From contig NW_004457606.1 of NCBI RefSeq assembly GCF_000313135.1, positions 118,491 through 182,490 on the forward strand: DNA of 64,000 bases, read 5' to 3'. The translations under genes and the position numbers were made by a program. Below, one piece after another: positions 10,201 to 21,948 of this stretch (position 1 is its first letter; the number at the start of each line of letters is the position of its first letter). The notes below the pieces were generated by a model. It did no database searches. It saw only the letters and a list, made by a program, of their open reading frames with translations, and was not told where the DNA came from. The stretch comes from Acanthamoeba castellanii str. Neff (Eukaryota; Discosea; Longamoebia; Acanthamoebidae).

Positions 10201-11283
10201 TGTCATGCGTCGCGGATAGTGTTGCGTCGTGTGCGTCGTGTGCGTGTGCGGGAGAGATACATCCGATTAGACACTACGGTATTGGAGAGGATTAGAGCGA
10301 AGCAAATCAGTCTCGCAGGACTCACCTGAGGCAACGAACGTGCGGGTGGACTCCCACAACACGGTCCTGCAAAACCGAACACTTGAGTGAGAATGTGTGT
10401 GTCGGGTCGTGTGTGCGTTGGGGGCGTTGTCATGCCTTCGAAGTATGTCGGGGTCGAGGACGATGTGGACCGGCTGCTTCTCGAGCAGCTTGAACTTGGC
10501 CGGCGCGTAGACGGCCTCAAGCGCCATGTGCCGGTGCTCCCTGATCTGAGAGAGAGAGAGAGAGAGAAGGGCTGGTCAGTCTCCCCCTGCGGGGGGCCAG
10601 GAATGTGCAAAGGAATGTGCAGGGAATGTGCAGTCCTACCAAGAAGGTCCACTCCTCGATGGGGATGAAGGTGGCATTGATGTAGTCGTCCTGGTAGATC
10701 GGAAAGAGAGAAGCTTCGATCTCCCTGGCGCACACGCTCATTGGCTAGTTTTAACACGCATGGCCCACGATGCACCAACCAATGCACCAAAAGGTCATGG
10801 GCGGGGCGGGCGCACGAGATGCTCTTCTTGCCCGATCGCGTTGTGGTCGGTAGGCCCTCGCCGGCCTCGGCTTCAGGCTGGGCAGGCTGCTTGCCGCGCA
10901 GCAGCTTGTTCTTGTCACTGGCGATGAGCGTCAAGTCGTGCGGCGTGTTGTAGCGGGTGACCTGTAGCCAGATAAAATTACAAAAGGAATAATAATAATA
11001 ATTTTTGAATAAATAATAATAAATACGTACAACAAGGCAGTCCCAGTCCGACGTGGGCGTGGCACATCCGTACACCCTGTGCAGCAAAAGGGCAATAGAA
11101 TAAAGTCAAAAAGATAATAATAAACAAAATAAATAAGAGGATGTGATACCGGCTGCCCCACAAGTAGATGTTGAGCACGCGCTCGGCGACGGTGGGGTCG
11201 TGCTTTTGCTGCAGCCTGCGAACAACCCAGTCGCTGGTCGGAAAGAAAGACGCCTCGAACGCCTCCGCACCGTCGTCTTCCAT
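7275..11283 (-). CDS. Nucleotidyltransferase fused to a degenerate T4 Rnl1-type RNA ligase
   Basis: Long multi-exon gene. The start MEDDGAEAFEASFF is at 11283. The N-terminal pol-beta nucleotidyltransferase signature, once spliced, reads WGSRVYGCATPTSDWDCLVV (about 11160 and 11040-11080). A probable third-strand segment YINATFIPIEEWTFL lies at about 10640-10690. A helical segment follows: GGFTEYNYYRARKEIVHSF, with a charged insert (about 9560-10165). Next is an RNA-ligase domain: SLECKGLIVDT and AYPFGRLVDL (9010-9230), VTECLDGLT + VLYFYAGEWHLSSN (8890-8930 and 8730-8780), YCYTFQLLSCEHRHLV (8325-8375), RKGYVVVDTSDPA (about 8000-8045), RRWVVKSPQYVSVHL (7870-7915). The C-terminal domain ends at TGA 7275-7277. 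The motif I Lys, motif IV Glu, the Glu of FEL and the first motif V Lys are all replaced. One base breaks the frame near 7851-7860. It is either a pseudo-ligase used for RNA binding or a damaged gene. Confidence 0.75.
8163..8214. repeat. 7-bp tandem repeat (cgtgcgg) in an intron
   Basis: About seven head-to-tail copies of CGTGCGG. They lie between the exon ending EDPRTCA and the exon beginning EKNGWVSV of the nucleotidyltransferase/ligase gene, so they are intronic. Confidence 0.85.
8411..8471. repeat. 9-bp GTGTGTTGT tandem repeat in an intron
   Basis: Four to five tandem copies of a GTGTGTTGT unit grading into GT and GC dinucleotides. It lies in an intron of the nucleotidyltransferase/ligase gene and is a variant of the GTGTGTCGT unit seen in many other introns of the window. 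Confidence 0.85.
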
Positions 11284-11493
11284 CTCAGGTGGTCACATAA
11301 TATAAATAAAATGCTCGAATAAAGTTGATAAATTCCTTTCACATTCCTCACACATTCCTGCATTCTCGGCGTGCCTTGCATTGTAGGTTCAACTGAAGGA
11401 GAAAAGTGCCTACAACAGACACCAACTCGCGCACAACACCAACATTTCGGCAACAGCAAGAAGAGGAAAGCGCACTCCACCACCATCGTCGTG

Positions 11494-13802
11494 ATGGCGA
11501 CACCGCGGCAGGTTTCGCAGCTCAAGTCTTTCCTGGCGTGCAACCCCAACAAAAAGCTGTTGCTGCTGTGCAAGGAGCTCGGCATGGAGGGCTACTCGCG
11601 CCTCTCGCGGTCCGACCTGGAGAAAATGTTCATCAACCACCTGCAGCAGCACCCCGACCAGTTCTCCCACATGATAGGCCTCCTCTCCGGCGGTACCCCG
11701 GCCTTCAATCTTTTGCTTTCGCTTTCGCTCTTCTATTCCTGTATTATTTATTAATTTCATTTTTATATTATTATATTTATTTTTTCCAGCTGAGAGAGTG
11801 GTGAGCAAACCCGACAGGAGGAGCCCGCCTGGTAAGGTAAGGAATTTTTTTTGTTATATTTAGTTATATCTACAAAAGGAATCGATGCTGACGTGGCGAG
11901 CCCTCTTCAGCAGGGACAGTGTGAGCGCGTGGCGCCGGTGACGTTCGTCCACCGCGTGCGGCACGACCGGCCCAAGGAGGCGCACCCCGACGAGTACGGC
12001 GCGCTGGAGCGGTACTCAGAGAGCGGCCAAGAGGAGCAGTTCTGGGCTGTGGTGGTGCGGAGCCAGCACCAACACCACAACAACCCCGACATCATCTTCT
12101 TCCTCGAGTACAAGATCTGCGAGTTCAAGTGCGTACATCATGTCACGTCACGCCTCTCTGACGTTGTGTTCTCTTTAGTACAATCATCATCTCATCATTG
12201 ATGACAACCTCAACTGACACACGTGAATCACACAGCATCTATCAAAACAAGAACAAGGAGGCGTTCGAGCAACTGCTGAGACTCAAAGGCATCGGGAGTC
12301 GCAGCCCGCCCAAGTGTACGTTTACGTACTCTGTGTCACGCGAATGTGGCGCTCAGCCGCGCACACTAACAACCGCACGACACGACACGACACGACACGA
12401 CACACGACACGGCACACACAAGACCTGTGCATGGCGCTGAGGCTCGAGCACTGGTACGTCCGCAAGTATCAGAGCGAACTGGCGCCCGAGGACTTCCACG
12501 AAAACAAGGTCAACACGCTGACCAAGTGCACGGAGCTGCTGCTGGGCCTGCTCCGGCAGTATCGGAGCTATCTGAGCCACTACGACGAGGGCGACGCCTA
12601 CTACAACCTGGCCGTGATCGAGCCGGACGACGACAAGGCCCAGCAGTACTTTCTGATGTCGGCCGAGGCCTTCGTCAGGGCGCGGTGCACCAACGAGGCC
12701 CAGCGCTCCCACATCCGGCTGCTGCAGCGCATCACCCGGTGGCGCCCGGGCGAGTTCCCGCACCCGCCCGAGGCCACGTCGGCCAGCCGCCGCATGCTGC
12801 CGTCGCAGTCCACGCCCCACCTCGTCACCGCGCAGATGCGCAACATCATTCGCAACCTCCAGACCCAGGAAATCGAACGCAGCATGCTCCCTCGAACCGA
12901 GGTACGTCTGTGTCGCGTGTGTGTCGTGTGCGTCGTGTGTCGTGTGTCGTGTCGTGTGTCGTGTGTGTCGTGGTGTGTCGTGTGCGTCGTGTGTGTCGTG
13001 GTGTGTCGTGTGTTGCTGATGGTTGAATTTATAAAAAGGTGGCGTTCCGCATGGCGGTGTCTGATGTGTGGCTGCGCGATGGGATGCTGGCCGAGGCCGA
13101 GGACCAGGCCAAGCGGGCCCTCGAACTCTGCCGTAACCACCCCTGGAGCGAGTGTGTCTACGCCCAGGAGCGACTCGCCAACCTCCGCTACATCATGCAG
13201 CAGATCCAGCTCGCCTCGACCCGCCACCACCAACGACCACCGCTCGCCCCTGTCGCCGCCACCATCAGCACCCACACCACCTCCACCACCGGCATCGCCG
13301 CCCTGCAGCCCCACCAGCGAGTGCTGGGTGCTTCGCTCCACAGCCATCGCCCTTGCAGCCGTCGTTACCCGCGCCCTTGCAGACGCCTGCGTTCGGCTCG
13401 GTGTGGCCGCCGGGTGCGGTTGTCAGCGTGATGGGCTACTACTCGCCATCATCATCGCCTTCGTCGTCGTCATCATTGTCATCGTCGGCGCCGCGACCAT
13501 CGCAGCAACCGACCATCGCTCGGTCGCCGGCATATGCGTCGCCCCCGCCGCGTGGGCCTCCACTGCCACAGCTGATCGCAGCCAACCCAGGGACGCCCTA
13601 CCACGGCACCACGACGGTGATGACCACCCACGCAACTACGATCGCCTTCCTGGGCCATCATCAGCAGCAACTGAGCGGGCCGCCGCCGCCGTCGCCCTTC
13701 GAGCCCTTCGAGCCCTTCGAGCCCTTCGACTCCCTCGAGCCCGATGAACAAATGGCCGTGCTGGATGCAGTGATCCCACTCACGCCCAGCCCTTACACAT
13801 GA
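11494..13802 (+). CDS. TPR-like protein with proline/serine-rich tail, unrecognised
   Basis: The start MATPRQVSQLKSFLAC is at 11494 and the stop TGA follows SPYT at about 13800-13802. Exon 1 has a short helical region with SRLSRSDLEKMF (SAP-like at best). The middle exons (about 12420-12900 and 13038-13320) are helical: YLSHYDEGDAYYNLAV, AQQYFLMSAEAFVRA and MLAEAEDQAKRALELC, which look like TPR/Sel1-type repeats. The tail is Pro/Ser/Gln-rich with four tandem EPF units (about 13695-13735). A very short intron (about 13321-13360, GTGCTG...TTGCAG) is needed to join PHQR to PSLPAPLQTPAF. No named family is recognised. It is divergently transcribed from the nucleotidyltransferase/ligase gene 210 bp away, probably from a shared promoter region. 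Confidence 0.65.
12905..13016. repeat. GTGTCGT-type intronic repeat
   Basis: Imperfect tandem GTGTCGT/GTGTGTCGT units fill the intron between ...ERSMLPRTE and VAFRMAVSD of the TPR-like gene. Confidence 0.8.
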
Positions 13803-13997
13803 CCCGTATGGCCATTGCCCTCAATCACAGGTACCTACCCGTGTCGTCGCTCGTGTCGTGCGTCGTGCGTCGTGCGTCGTGTGCGTCGTGTGCGTCGTGT
13901 GTGTCGTGTGTGTCGTGTGTCGTGTCGTTGGTCATGCCGTGTCGTGTGTTTTTATTGTTATTATGAGGTTTGGCCAGACGACTCACTTTCGTACAAT

Positions 13998-14848
13998 TCA
14001 GGTCTTGCGGTCGTGGTAGCACCCGTAGGCGGTGAGCGCCACGCAGAGGACCAGCCCCGCGGGGAACCACAGCAGGTGCCGAAGGTGGAACAGGGCGCGG
14101 TAGACCACGTGGGCCAGGCAGACGTGGACGTAGAGGCCGGCCGTCACGATGAACGCCAGCGGCAGGTGGAACCCATAGTTGTACAGCAGGTTGCCCCACG
14201 TGCCTAAATATTTTGTTTTACACATATCAGCGTGTGTCGTGTGTGTCGTGTGTGTCGTGTGTGTCGTGTGCGTCGTGTGTGCCGTGCGTCGTGTTGTATG
14301 TGGTCTTGTGTGTGTGTTGTGCCGTGTGCGACGCACAACGATGGAATCCCTCGCAGGAGGCACGGATGAAGGCGCTTGGTGGCGAGTCGACGAACAGCCA
14401 ATGCGTCAGCCCGTGGACTGTCCCCGCCCTCCCCAACGTCATGGCCAGTCCTGCTTTTTGGGCTTGGGGGGGGCAGAGCTACCTGCCTCTGCAAGCGCGT
14501 TGGGACCGACCTGGTGCCAGACAATACCGACAGAGAGCCCCACAACGGCAATGAACCACCAGACGTTCCGCTCAGGGTGGTGTACCATTCTTTCTATTCT
14601 GTTCTCTTGTTTTGGAGGAAGAAGAAGGACCGGATCGAACTCCAGCGTCTGTAAGTGCAAGCTTAGCTCCGTGGCTGAGAAGCACTTCATTTTTGTTGAA
14701 CTAAACAGGTGGGCAAGGCAACACAAGGCAAATGCTTCACACCACATTCTCCACGTACCTCAACAGTCCGCCGCATTCCCGTCCTCGGCGATTTGTAATT
14801 GGCTGGAAAGAAGAAAATTCGGAGCTTGTTGATGTATAAGGATGACAT
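13998..14848 (-). CDS. Small multi-pass membrane protein, unrecognised
   Basis: Four exons. ATG 14846-14848 starts MSSLYINKLRIFFFPANY; the stop TGA is 13998-14000. Exon 2 carries RNVWWFIAVVGLSVGIVW, a clear membrane helix. Exon 3 holds HGLTHWLFVDSPPSAFI. Exon 4 holds WGNLLYNYGFHLPLAFIV, HVCLAHVVYRALFHL and WFPAGLVLCVALTAYG, giving about four helices with several histidines. About 210 residues. Introns contain GTGTGTCGT repeats (14230-14290). No family is recognised. Confidence 0.6.
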
Positions 14849-15021
14849 AATTGGACAAAAGTTCTAGCTCCGAAAATGCATGATTCTCTTCCCTTGCCAT
14901 GTAAGCATGTTAACAGCGGGCAATGTTGCTATCGCCGACTCCCACCACTTAAAAAGAGTGCCCAGCCACTTCTTTTCCTCACAACAACAACAGCAACGAG
15001 CAACAGCAAACCAACCCAAGG

Positions 15022-16512
15022 ATGAACAAGTCTGCCACAGCTGAACAATCGAGCATTGACAAGCCTCTGGCCCAGCTCGACGACTACCGCCTCTTGGGCG
15101 CGTCGGGCCTGCGCGTCTCTCCCCTCTGCCTCGGGGCCATGACCTTCGGCACCGAATGGGTACGACTCAACCACGCTTTGTGCGTTCAACTGCTGTCCAA
15201 ATCTCACGGGCGTGATGATGGTGGCGGTTGGCAGCAATGGGGAGCCGGGTTCGAGGAGAGCAAGCGCATGTTCGACTACTACGTCGAGAAGGGCGGCAAC
15301 TTCATCGATACGGCCAACATCTACACCAATGGGACCAGCGAGCAGTACGTGGGCGAGCTGGTGGCGCCGCTTCGCAGCCAGATGGTGGTGGCCACCAAGT
15401 ACAGCATCAACGCTCCGCCCATACCTGGTCTTCCCGTACCTATGCGCCTCACTTCGATCATCATTGTGCCGAGCCCAGCTCTGATTTTGTCACTGCTGCC
15501 AGGCTTCTTCAACCACGGCCAAGAACGCCAACCAGGGCGGCAATCACCGCAAGGCCCTGGTGCAGGGTCTTGACGAATCGCTGAAGCGCATGAAGCTGGA
15601 CTACGTCGACGTCCTCTACGTCCACGTGTGGGATCTCCGTACCCCCATTGACGAGACCATGAGGTATGCGCACACATAGTTGATCACCACAGCCTCGCCA
15701 GTATCATCGAACCTCACTTCCACCACCTCCACATCAGGGCGCTGGACGACGTGGTGAGAAGCGGCAAGGCCCTCTATGTCGCTGTGAGCGACACGCCCGC
15801 CTGGGTCATCTCCGCCGCCAATAACACTGCCCACCTGCGTGGCTGGAGGTACTCACCTTGTCGGTGGCCAACGTCTGTGACTTTGATAGCTCCGCTGATG
15901 TCTTCACTTGGACAGCCCCTACATCGGACTGCAGACGCGGTACAATCTGCTCGATCGGTCGCTCGAGTGGGAGCTGGGTCCCATGGCCAAGGCCAACGAC
16001 ATCGGCATCATCCCGTGGGGCGCCCTGGCCGAAGGCTTCCTTACCGGCAAGGTATCAATCACCTCAGCCAATCAGAGCCTTTCTTTTTTCGATGGAAGGG
16101 CTAGGTGTTGACCCCCACCCCCCCAATCACATCACAGCACAAGAAAGGCCAACCAACCGACACCAAGCGAGGGGAATTCTTGGAGCGCCACTTTAGTGAG
16201 GAGCGCAACTGGAAGATCGTGGACGAGGTGGTGGCGGTGGCCAAGGAGATCGACAGGCCCGCGGCGCAGGTGGCCCTCAACTGGCTGGCCCAGAAGCCCG
16301 GCGTGACCAGCCCGCTCGTGGGCGCCCGCACGCTCGACCAGCTCAAGGAGAACATCGCCGCGCTCGAGTTCACCCTCTCGCCCGACCACATGCAGCGCCT
16401 GGACCAGGTGAGCGAGCGGCCGATCGCCCAGCAGCCCTTCCCCAGGAACTTCATCGCCACGATGGACATGACCGTCGGCAGCACCAAGGTGGATCGCAGA
16501 TACGCGGTGTAA
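15022..16512 (+). CDS. Aldo-keto reductase
   Basis: NADPH-dependent carbonyl reductase of the AKR superfamily, TIM barrel, probably cytosolic. The start is MNKSATAEQS. YRLLGASGLRVSPLCLGAMT is the typical first strand. The catalytic tetrad is visible: Asp and Tyr in DTANIY, Lys in VVATKYS, His in YVHVWD. The later exons give SPYIGLQTRYNLLDRS, the barrel strand IGIIPWGALAEGFLTGK, and the cofactor-binding C-terminal block GARTLDQLKENIAALEF. It ends DRRYAV at TAA 16510-16512. The pattern (ALDDVVRSGK, LAQKPGVTSPLVGART) resembles the AKR9/aryl-alcohol dehydrogenase type. Six or seven short introns. Confidence 0.9.
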
Positions 16513-16610
16513 GTGAGTGTGTTACACTTACACTTCGGAAAAAACGAGCCAACGGGGCTTTTCTTGCCATATGTGAAAAATTATTGTAACAGCTTTGAGA
16601 GGCAGAGTGG

Positions 16611-18774
16611 ATGGCGGCAGCGCGAGAGGAGCGGCAAGTGGTTTTTGGAGAGGGAGAGGGGGAAGAAGAAGCGGTGCAGCGGCGACAGCAGATACGCGCC
16701 CTGTTCGACGAGTTCGACCGGGACAAGAGGGGACGGCTGACTCTGAGCCAGTTCGAGCAGGGGCTCAAGCGTGAGGGCCTCTGGCACCGCATCCGCGACG
16801 ACGTGCGTCCTTGCCCCGACAATTATTTACTTTCTCCAATTATTATTTATTTTATTTTATTTCAAAAAACAAAACAAATAATACTGTTTCTTTATCTACT
16901 CATTTGATATTTGGGATTAATGCTCTCGGCAGGCCCACCTGCGGCGCGTGTGGAATGCGACGAGGCTGGACCCGTCCGATGAGGCGGGAATGGACTTTGG
17001 CGAGTTCTACAACATCATGGTACACGCTTGCCCCCCCCCTCTCCTTCGTCCTTTCGTAAGCTACAAGGCTGATCGTACCATCTCTCCCAGGTTGAGCACT
17101 ACCAGATTCTCCCCCACGCGCACCTGGTCGAAGTCTTTGAAGTACACGCAACGACACAACACACGACGCGACACGCAACCGCACACGCACACGCACACGC
17201 ACACACGCACACACGTGGAGAAGTCTCATGTGCTTGTTGGCGAGCACAGGATTGGCTCAGCTTTGGCGAGAAGCTGTCCAACCTGCCGGCCGAGGCTGTG
17301 GCGGGCAAGAGCCGCAACCCGTGGCGCTACCTGGTCTACGGCGCCGTCTCAGGAGCCGTCTCCCGAACCGTCACCGCACCGCTCGAGCGACTCAAGATTC
17401 TCAACCAGGTCAGCGCCCGTGTTGTGTGCGTCGTGTGGCGTGTGGCGTGTGTTGTACCGTGTGTCATGTGTGTCGTGTGTGTCGTGTGTCGTGTGTCGTG
17501 TCGTGTGCAGGTGCAATACCTGAGCAAGGGCGCAGGCCCGCAGTACGGCGGGGTGTGGAGCGCGCTGGTGGCGATGGGGCGGAACGAGGGATGGCGGGGC
17601 TATTTCAAGGGCAACGGGGTGAACATCCTTCGCATCATGCCCTCCTCCGCCGCGCGCTACTACGCCTACGAGGCCCTCAAGCGGGTACCCGAGCCTCGTC
17701 TCCCATCTATGCGGCCCTCGCCTTTCAAGAACCAAGAAACGAACACGCGCACATCGCACGACACGACACGACGCGACACACAACACACGACACGCGCTCA
17801 TGAATGCAGGCTCTGCACCCCGAGAATGGGCAACCGACGGCCGGCGTGCGGATGCTGTCGGGAGCCCTGGCCGGCATCTTTGCCACCGGGTCCACCTACC
17901 CTCTGGTCTGTCTTTCCTTCGGAGTGTGTGGCTGATTGTCATTATTAATTTTTATATTGTGTGCGTGTGCGTGTGCGTGTGCGTGTGTGTGCGAACGGTG
18001 TCGTGTCGTGTCTTGCCGTGTGTGCGTGTGCGTGCTTGTTGTCGCGTGTGTGTCGTGTGTGCTGTGCAGGACTTGGTGCGGACGCGGCTCGCGGCTCAGA
18101 CCGCGTCGGCCAAGTACAAAGGGCTCATGGATGCCACTCGCACCATCGTCAAGGAGGAGGGCGTCGCCGGCCTCTACAAGGGCTTGTGGACCTCCTGCCT
18201 CGTATCGCCCCCAATCCTTTTTTATTATTTTTATTCTTTATTATTTGTTGATATTTATATTTTTGTGTATTATTATTTTTTAATCGTATTTATTTGATAA
18301 ATGCAAACCATCATTACAGGGCGTGGCGCCGTTCGTGGCGATCAACTTCACGAGCTACGAGATGTTGCGGCAGTGGGCGATCGACGCGCGGCAGGGCGAG
18401 AAGCCCAGCCTGTTCATGAACCTGTCCATCGGCGCGCTCGCGGGCACCATCGCCATGAGCATCACCTACCCCAGCGAACTCCTGCGACGGCGCATGATGC
18501 TCCAGGTCCAGACAGTGTAATGTGTCGTGTGTGTCGTGTGTGTCGTGTGTGTCGTGTGTCGTGCGGTTGTTGATGGTATGATGGTGTAACGTAGGGAATC
18601 GGAGGCGCTGAGCGCGAGTATAAGGGCATCACGGACGCGGTGGTGAAGATCGCCAGGAACGAGGGCGTGGCGGGCTTTTACCGAGGCATTGTGCCGTGCT
18701 ATCTCAAGGTGGTCCCCTCGCAAGCCGTCAGCTGGGGCATGCTCGAGCTCTGCAAGAAGCTCGCTGGCGAGTAA
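16611..18774 (+). CDS. EF-hand mitochondrial carrier, SCaMC (ATP-Mg/Pi)-like
   Basis: Inner mitochondrial membrane carrier of the SLC25 family with an N-terminal regulatory domain. The start is MAAAREERQV. The N-terminus has EF-hand-like loops: DRDKRGRLTLSQ, with Q for the usual Glu at position 12, and DPSDEAGMDFGE. The carrier domain starts LVYGAVSGAVSRTVTAPLER (PxExxK-type signature reading PLERLK). The second and third repeats carry STYPL+DLVRTRL and ITYPSELLRRR, each followed by the G-x-x-x-x-Y/F-[KR]-G type segment: GYFKGNG, GLYKGLW, GFYRGIV. It ends ELCKKLAGE at TAA 18772-18774. Nine or so exons. The substrate is inferred from the EF-hand architecture only; calcium control may be weak because the loops are imperfect. 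Confidence 0.85.
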
Positions 18775-18901
18775 CCAGCAGCTTTTGCCACATTTTCGAA
18801 CCTAAATAAAAAACATAAATACATTTATATAATAATAAATAATGAGATAAAAAAGCGAATCAATTTTGTAATTCTCAAGCCAAAAAGGAGCTCGAGCAAG
18901 A

Positions 18902-21780
18902 CTACTCAAAGGCGTTCTCCAGGTCAGCAGCGAACTGGAGGGCGACCTTGATGGTGCGCTCCAGGTGGCTCTTGTTGACCGCCACGCCCTCCGTCTTCGC
19001 CAGGGCCAGGGCCAGCCGAATGATGGTCCTGATCTGCCGGCTGTGTGTTTGCCCCAAAGTTAGTCGTGCGCGTGTGTGCGCGCGTGCGCGTGTGCGTGTG
19101 CTGCATGTGCTGCATGTGTTCAAAACAAAGCAGTACCCGTTCAGGTCGTAGTTGCACAGCTCCTCGGGCTTGATGTCACTGATGTTGGCCACCTTGAGCA
19201 GCGTCGCCCAGATCTGGGTCCGCGAGTCGACCTGCAGGTCCTCGTACTTGATGGCGATGCTGATGCGCGAGTGGAAGGCCTTGTCGAAGCACTTGACCCG
19301 GTTGGTGGTCAGGAACAGCACGCCCTGGTGGTACTCCAGCAGACGCAGGAAAATGCCCACCATCGCATTCCTCTTCACATCATTCTCCGTTCGCTTCTCC
19401 AGAACTGTCACACCGCACACGGACACACACGCGCCAACCACACACACACACGTGAGTGAATGCAACACACACCGCACACACCGCACACACGACATGACAT
19501 GACACGTACAGACATCGGCTTCGTCGAGGAGGATGACGGCGTTCCAGGAGCTGGAGACCTCGAGAATCTCGGTGAGCTTCTTCTCGAGCTCGTTGGTGTC
19601 GGTGCCGAGCTCGCCCACGCTCACCGAGTAGAGCGGCCGGTGGAGCAGCTCGGCCACGGACTCGGCCGTGAGGGTCTTGCCCACGCCGGGGCTGCCGTGG
19701 AGCAGGAAGATGCAGCCGCCGCCCTTGCCGCTGATGATGTCGGAAAAGTCGGCGCTGTTCTCCACGAGCGAGCGGATCAGCACCTTCTTCTCCTCGGGCA
19801 ACACCAGCCTGCACTCGTGTGTGCACACACAGGTTAGCACCGCACACACAAAGCACCGCACACGACACGACACGCACAGCATAACGTGTGGTGGGCGGAG
19901 GCGTACTTGTGGAAGGCCTGATCGTCAAACTTGACTTCGGCGAGGGTGTCGACAGCGAACTCGCCCCACTTCTTGGCACTGAACGAGAAGCCCAAGATCG
20001 TCGGCCACGCCTGGCAAACCGAACACGCACACACGCACACACGCACACGCACCACCGCACACGCTCAGCACAACGTGTTTGTCTTTGAGGCCTGAGCCGA
20101 CGGATGTGTGTGTGTGTGTGTGTGTTACCATGAACATCTTTTCGTCGGGGATGGCCTCGAAGCTGTTAGTCTGCTGGTTGTACTGGTCCTGGCTCAGGTC
20201 GCCCGTGAGGTCCGACGACCGCGAGTTGGGGTTGAGCCGGTTGAAGCTCACCCCGTCGAGCATGCAGCGGCCGTCGGCCTTGTAGAGCTGGTAGCCCCAC
20301 CAGCCCTCCTTCTGGGCCAGGTAGCCCCGATAGGTCTGGTAGTGCACCCCCACGGCCAGCCGAGCGAACTGGTGTGTGTCCCCCACCACCGCGCACGCAG
20401 GTGAGCACGAGCACGACACATGACACACACGAAACACACGACACGACGCGCGGGACAACACGCGCGCACGATGGGGAGGAGAAGGAACCTTCTTGCCACG
20501 CTCGGTGAGGAGCGCCTCAGTCTCGTCGTCGAGCAGGCGCACGGGCAGCTCGCTCAACTTCCTCGTGCCGACGTAGGGCAGCACCTTGAAGGACTGCGAC
20601 GTCGTATAGAACTGTCGATGCGTATATGTGTGTGTGTGTGTGTGTGCGTGTGCGTGTGCGTGTGCGTGTGCGTGTGCGTGTGCGTGTGCGTGTGCGTGTG
20701 CGTGTGCGTGTGCGGTGCAAAGAAGTGTGAGCCATCACGCGCTTCGACCGAGACAAGAGACGGAACGTTGTCGGCGTGGTCAATTGTACCTCCTTGCCGT
20801 TGGCCTTGATGACGGAGCCCTGGACCTCGAAGCTGGGGAAGATGCCGCCGCGATAGTGCGCGCTGGCCACCTCGGCGCCCACCGAGTAGTTGGTGTCCGT
20901 CTTGCCCATGATCTTCTTGCCCTTGGTGAAGATGTACCACAGTGCCCTGTAGCTGATCACCCCCTGCCCTCACCGACCCCAGCGTAAGTCCGTGTGCGGT
21001 TGTGTGTGTGCGTGTGCGGTGTGTATGTGTGTGTGTGTGCACCTCGGCAAGCATGTTGTCGTAGCGCTTGATCATGTCGCCGTAGAGGGTGTCCAGGAAG
21101 GTGACCACCTCCGCAATGCTCTCGATGCCATGGAACTGCTTCAGCTCCGTCCTACGAGCACCAGCCACCACACCATTCTCAATCAGTCACCCAACGCAGT
21201 ATGCGTGGGCTTGCGGTGCGTGTGCGGTCGATATGAGTGTGTGCGGTACCTGGCCTGGAACAGTTCGTCGGCCTTGGCCGTCGGAGGGTCCGAGTGCAGC
21301 GTGTCGACGTGCTGGACAAAATAATTTGTTATTAATTAAAAAAGCTTTTACAATGTTCTTACTTTTAATTTAATTTATTCGTTTATTTATAATAAATTAT
21401 TTTTGTTTTGCTTTGTTAAATTTTATATTCGTGCAGAGGTGAGGGCGTACCACGAAGCCACGGAGGTAGGTGATGGCCTCTGAGTTGGTGAAGGTGACGA
21501 CGTGGTCGTAGTCGATGATCTCGTTGGTGTGGGCGTGTCGCACCGGCACCTTCTTGACCTCGAAGTTCTCGTACTTCTGCTCGCCCTCGGCCCCGCCCTC
21601 GCCGCTGGTGACGGCCTTGACCGCCTTCTTGTCCTTCTTGTTCATCCGCTCGAGTAGCAGCTCGTTGAGCTGGCGCAGCTTGGACAGCTCGCTCTCCTGC
21701 TCCTTCAGCTTCTCCTTCAGCTCGTCCAGCGCCTCCGTCTTGGGCTGCTGCTCTCCTCCATCCTTCATCTTTTCCTCCAT
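18902..21780 (-). CDS. AAA+ ATPase with DUF7025-like N-terminal region
   Basis: The start MEEKMKDGGE at 21780 is followed by a coiled coil (EALDELKEKLKEQESEL). The middle exons match the fungal-type region before the AAA domain: VISYRALWYIFTKGKKI, SAHYRGGIFPSFEVQGS, RLAVGVHYQTYRGYL. The AAA core has Walker A HGSPGVGKT (about 19680), Walker B AVILLDEAD (about 19515) and the sensor/arginine-finger region LFLTTNRVKCFDKAFHSRIS. The C-terminal lid ends ADLENAFE at TAG 18902-18904. About ten exons. The cellular role is unknown; such proteins are common in fungi and amoebae. It is convergent with the mitochondrial carrier 128 bp away. Confidence 0.85.
20628..20714. repeat. (GTGTGC)n simple repeat in AAA ATPase intron
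   Basis: About 86 bp of GT followed by a perfect GTGTGC hexamer array. It lies between the exons reading KEVQL and FYTTSQSF of the AAA ATPase gene. Confidence 0.95.
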
Positions 21781-21948
21781 TCTCTTTTTTCTTTAATCGA
21801 TCAACTTAATTCTTGTTGGTGTTGATGTTGGTGCGGTGTTGAACAAAGAGACTGGCCGTCTCGCCAGCAGGTCATTGGCCAACGTTCAGTTAAAATCAGA
21901 CCAATACCGCTTGAAGTGAAGAGCGAAGTGGTTGGGCCAACACGAGGT

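Noticed and set aside
20554..21171. Frames with poly-Thr-Arg / poly-His-Thr / poly-Cys-Val
   Set aside because: Readings of the GTGTGC microsatellite in an intron of the AAA ATPase gene.
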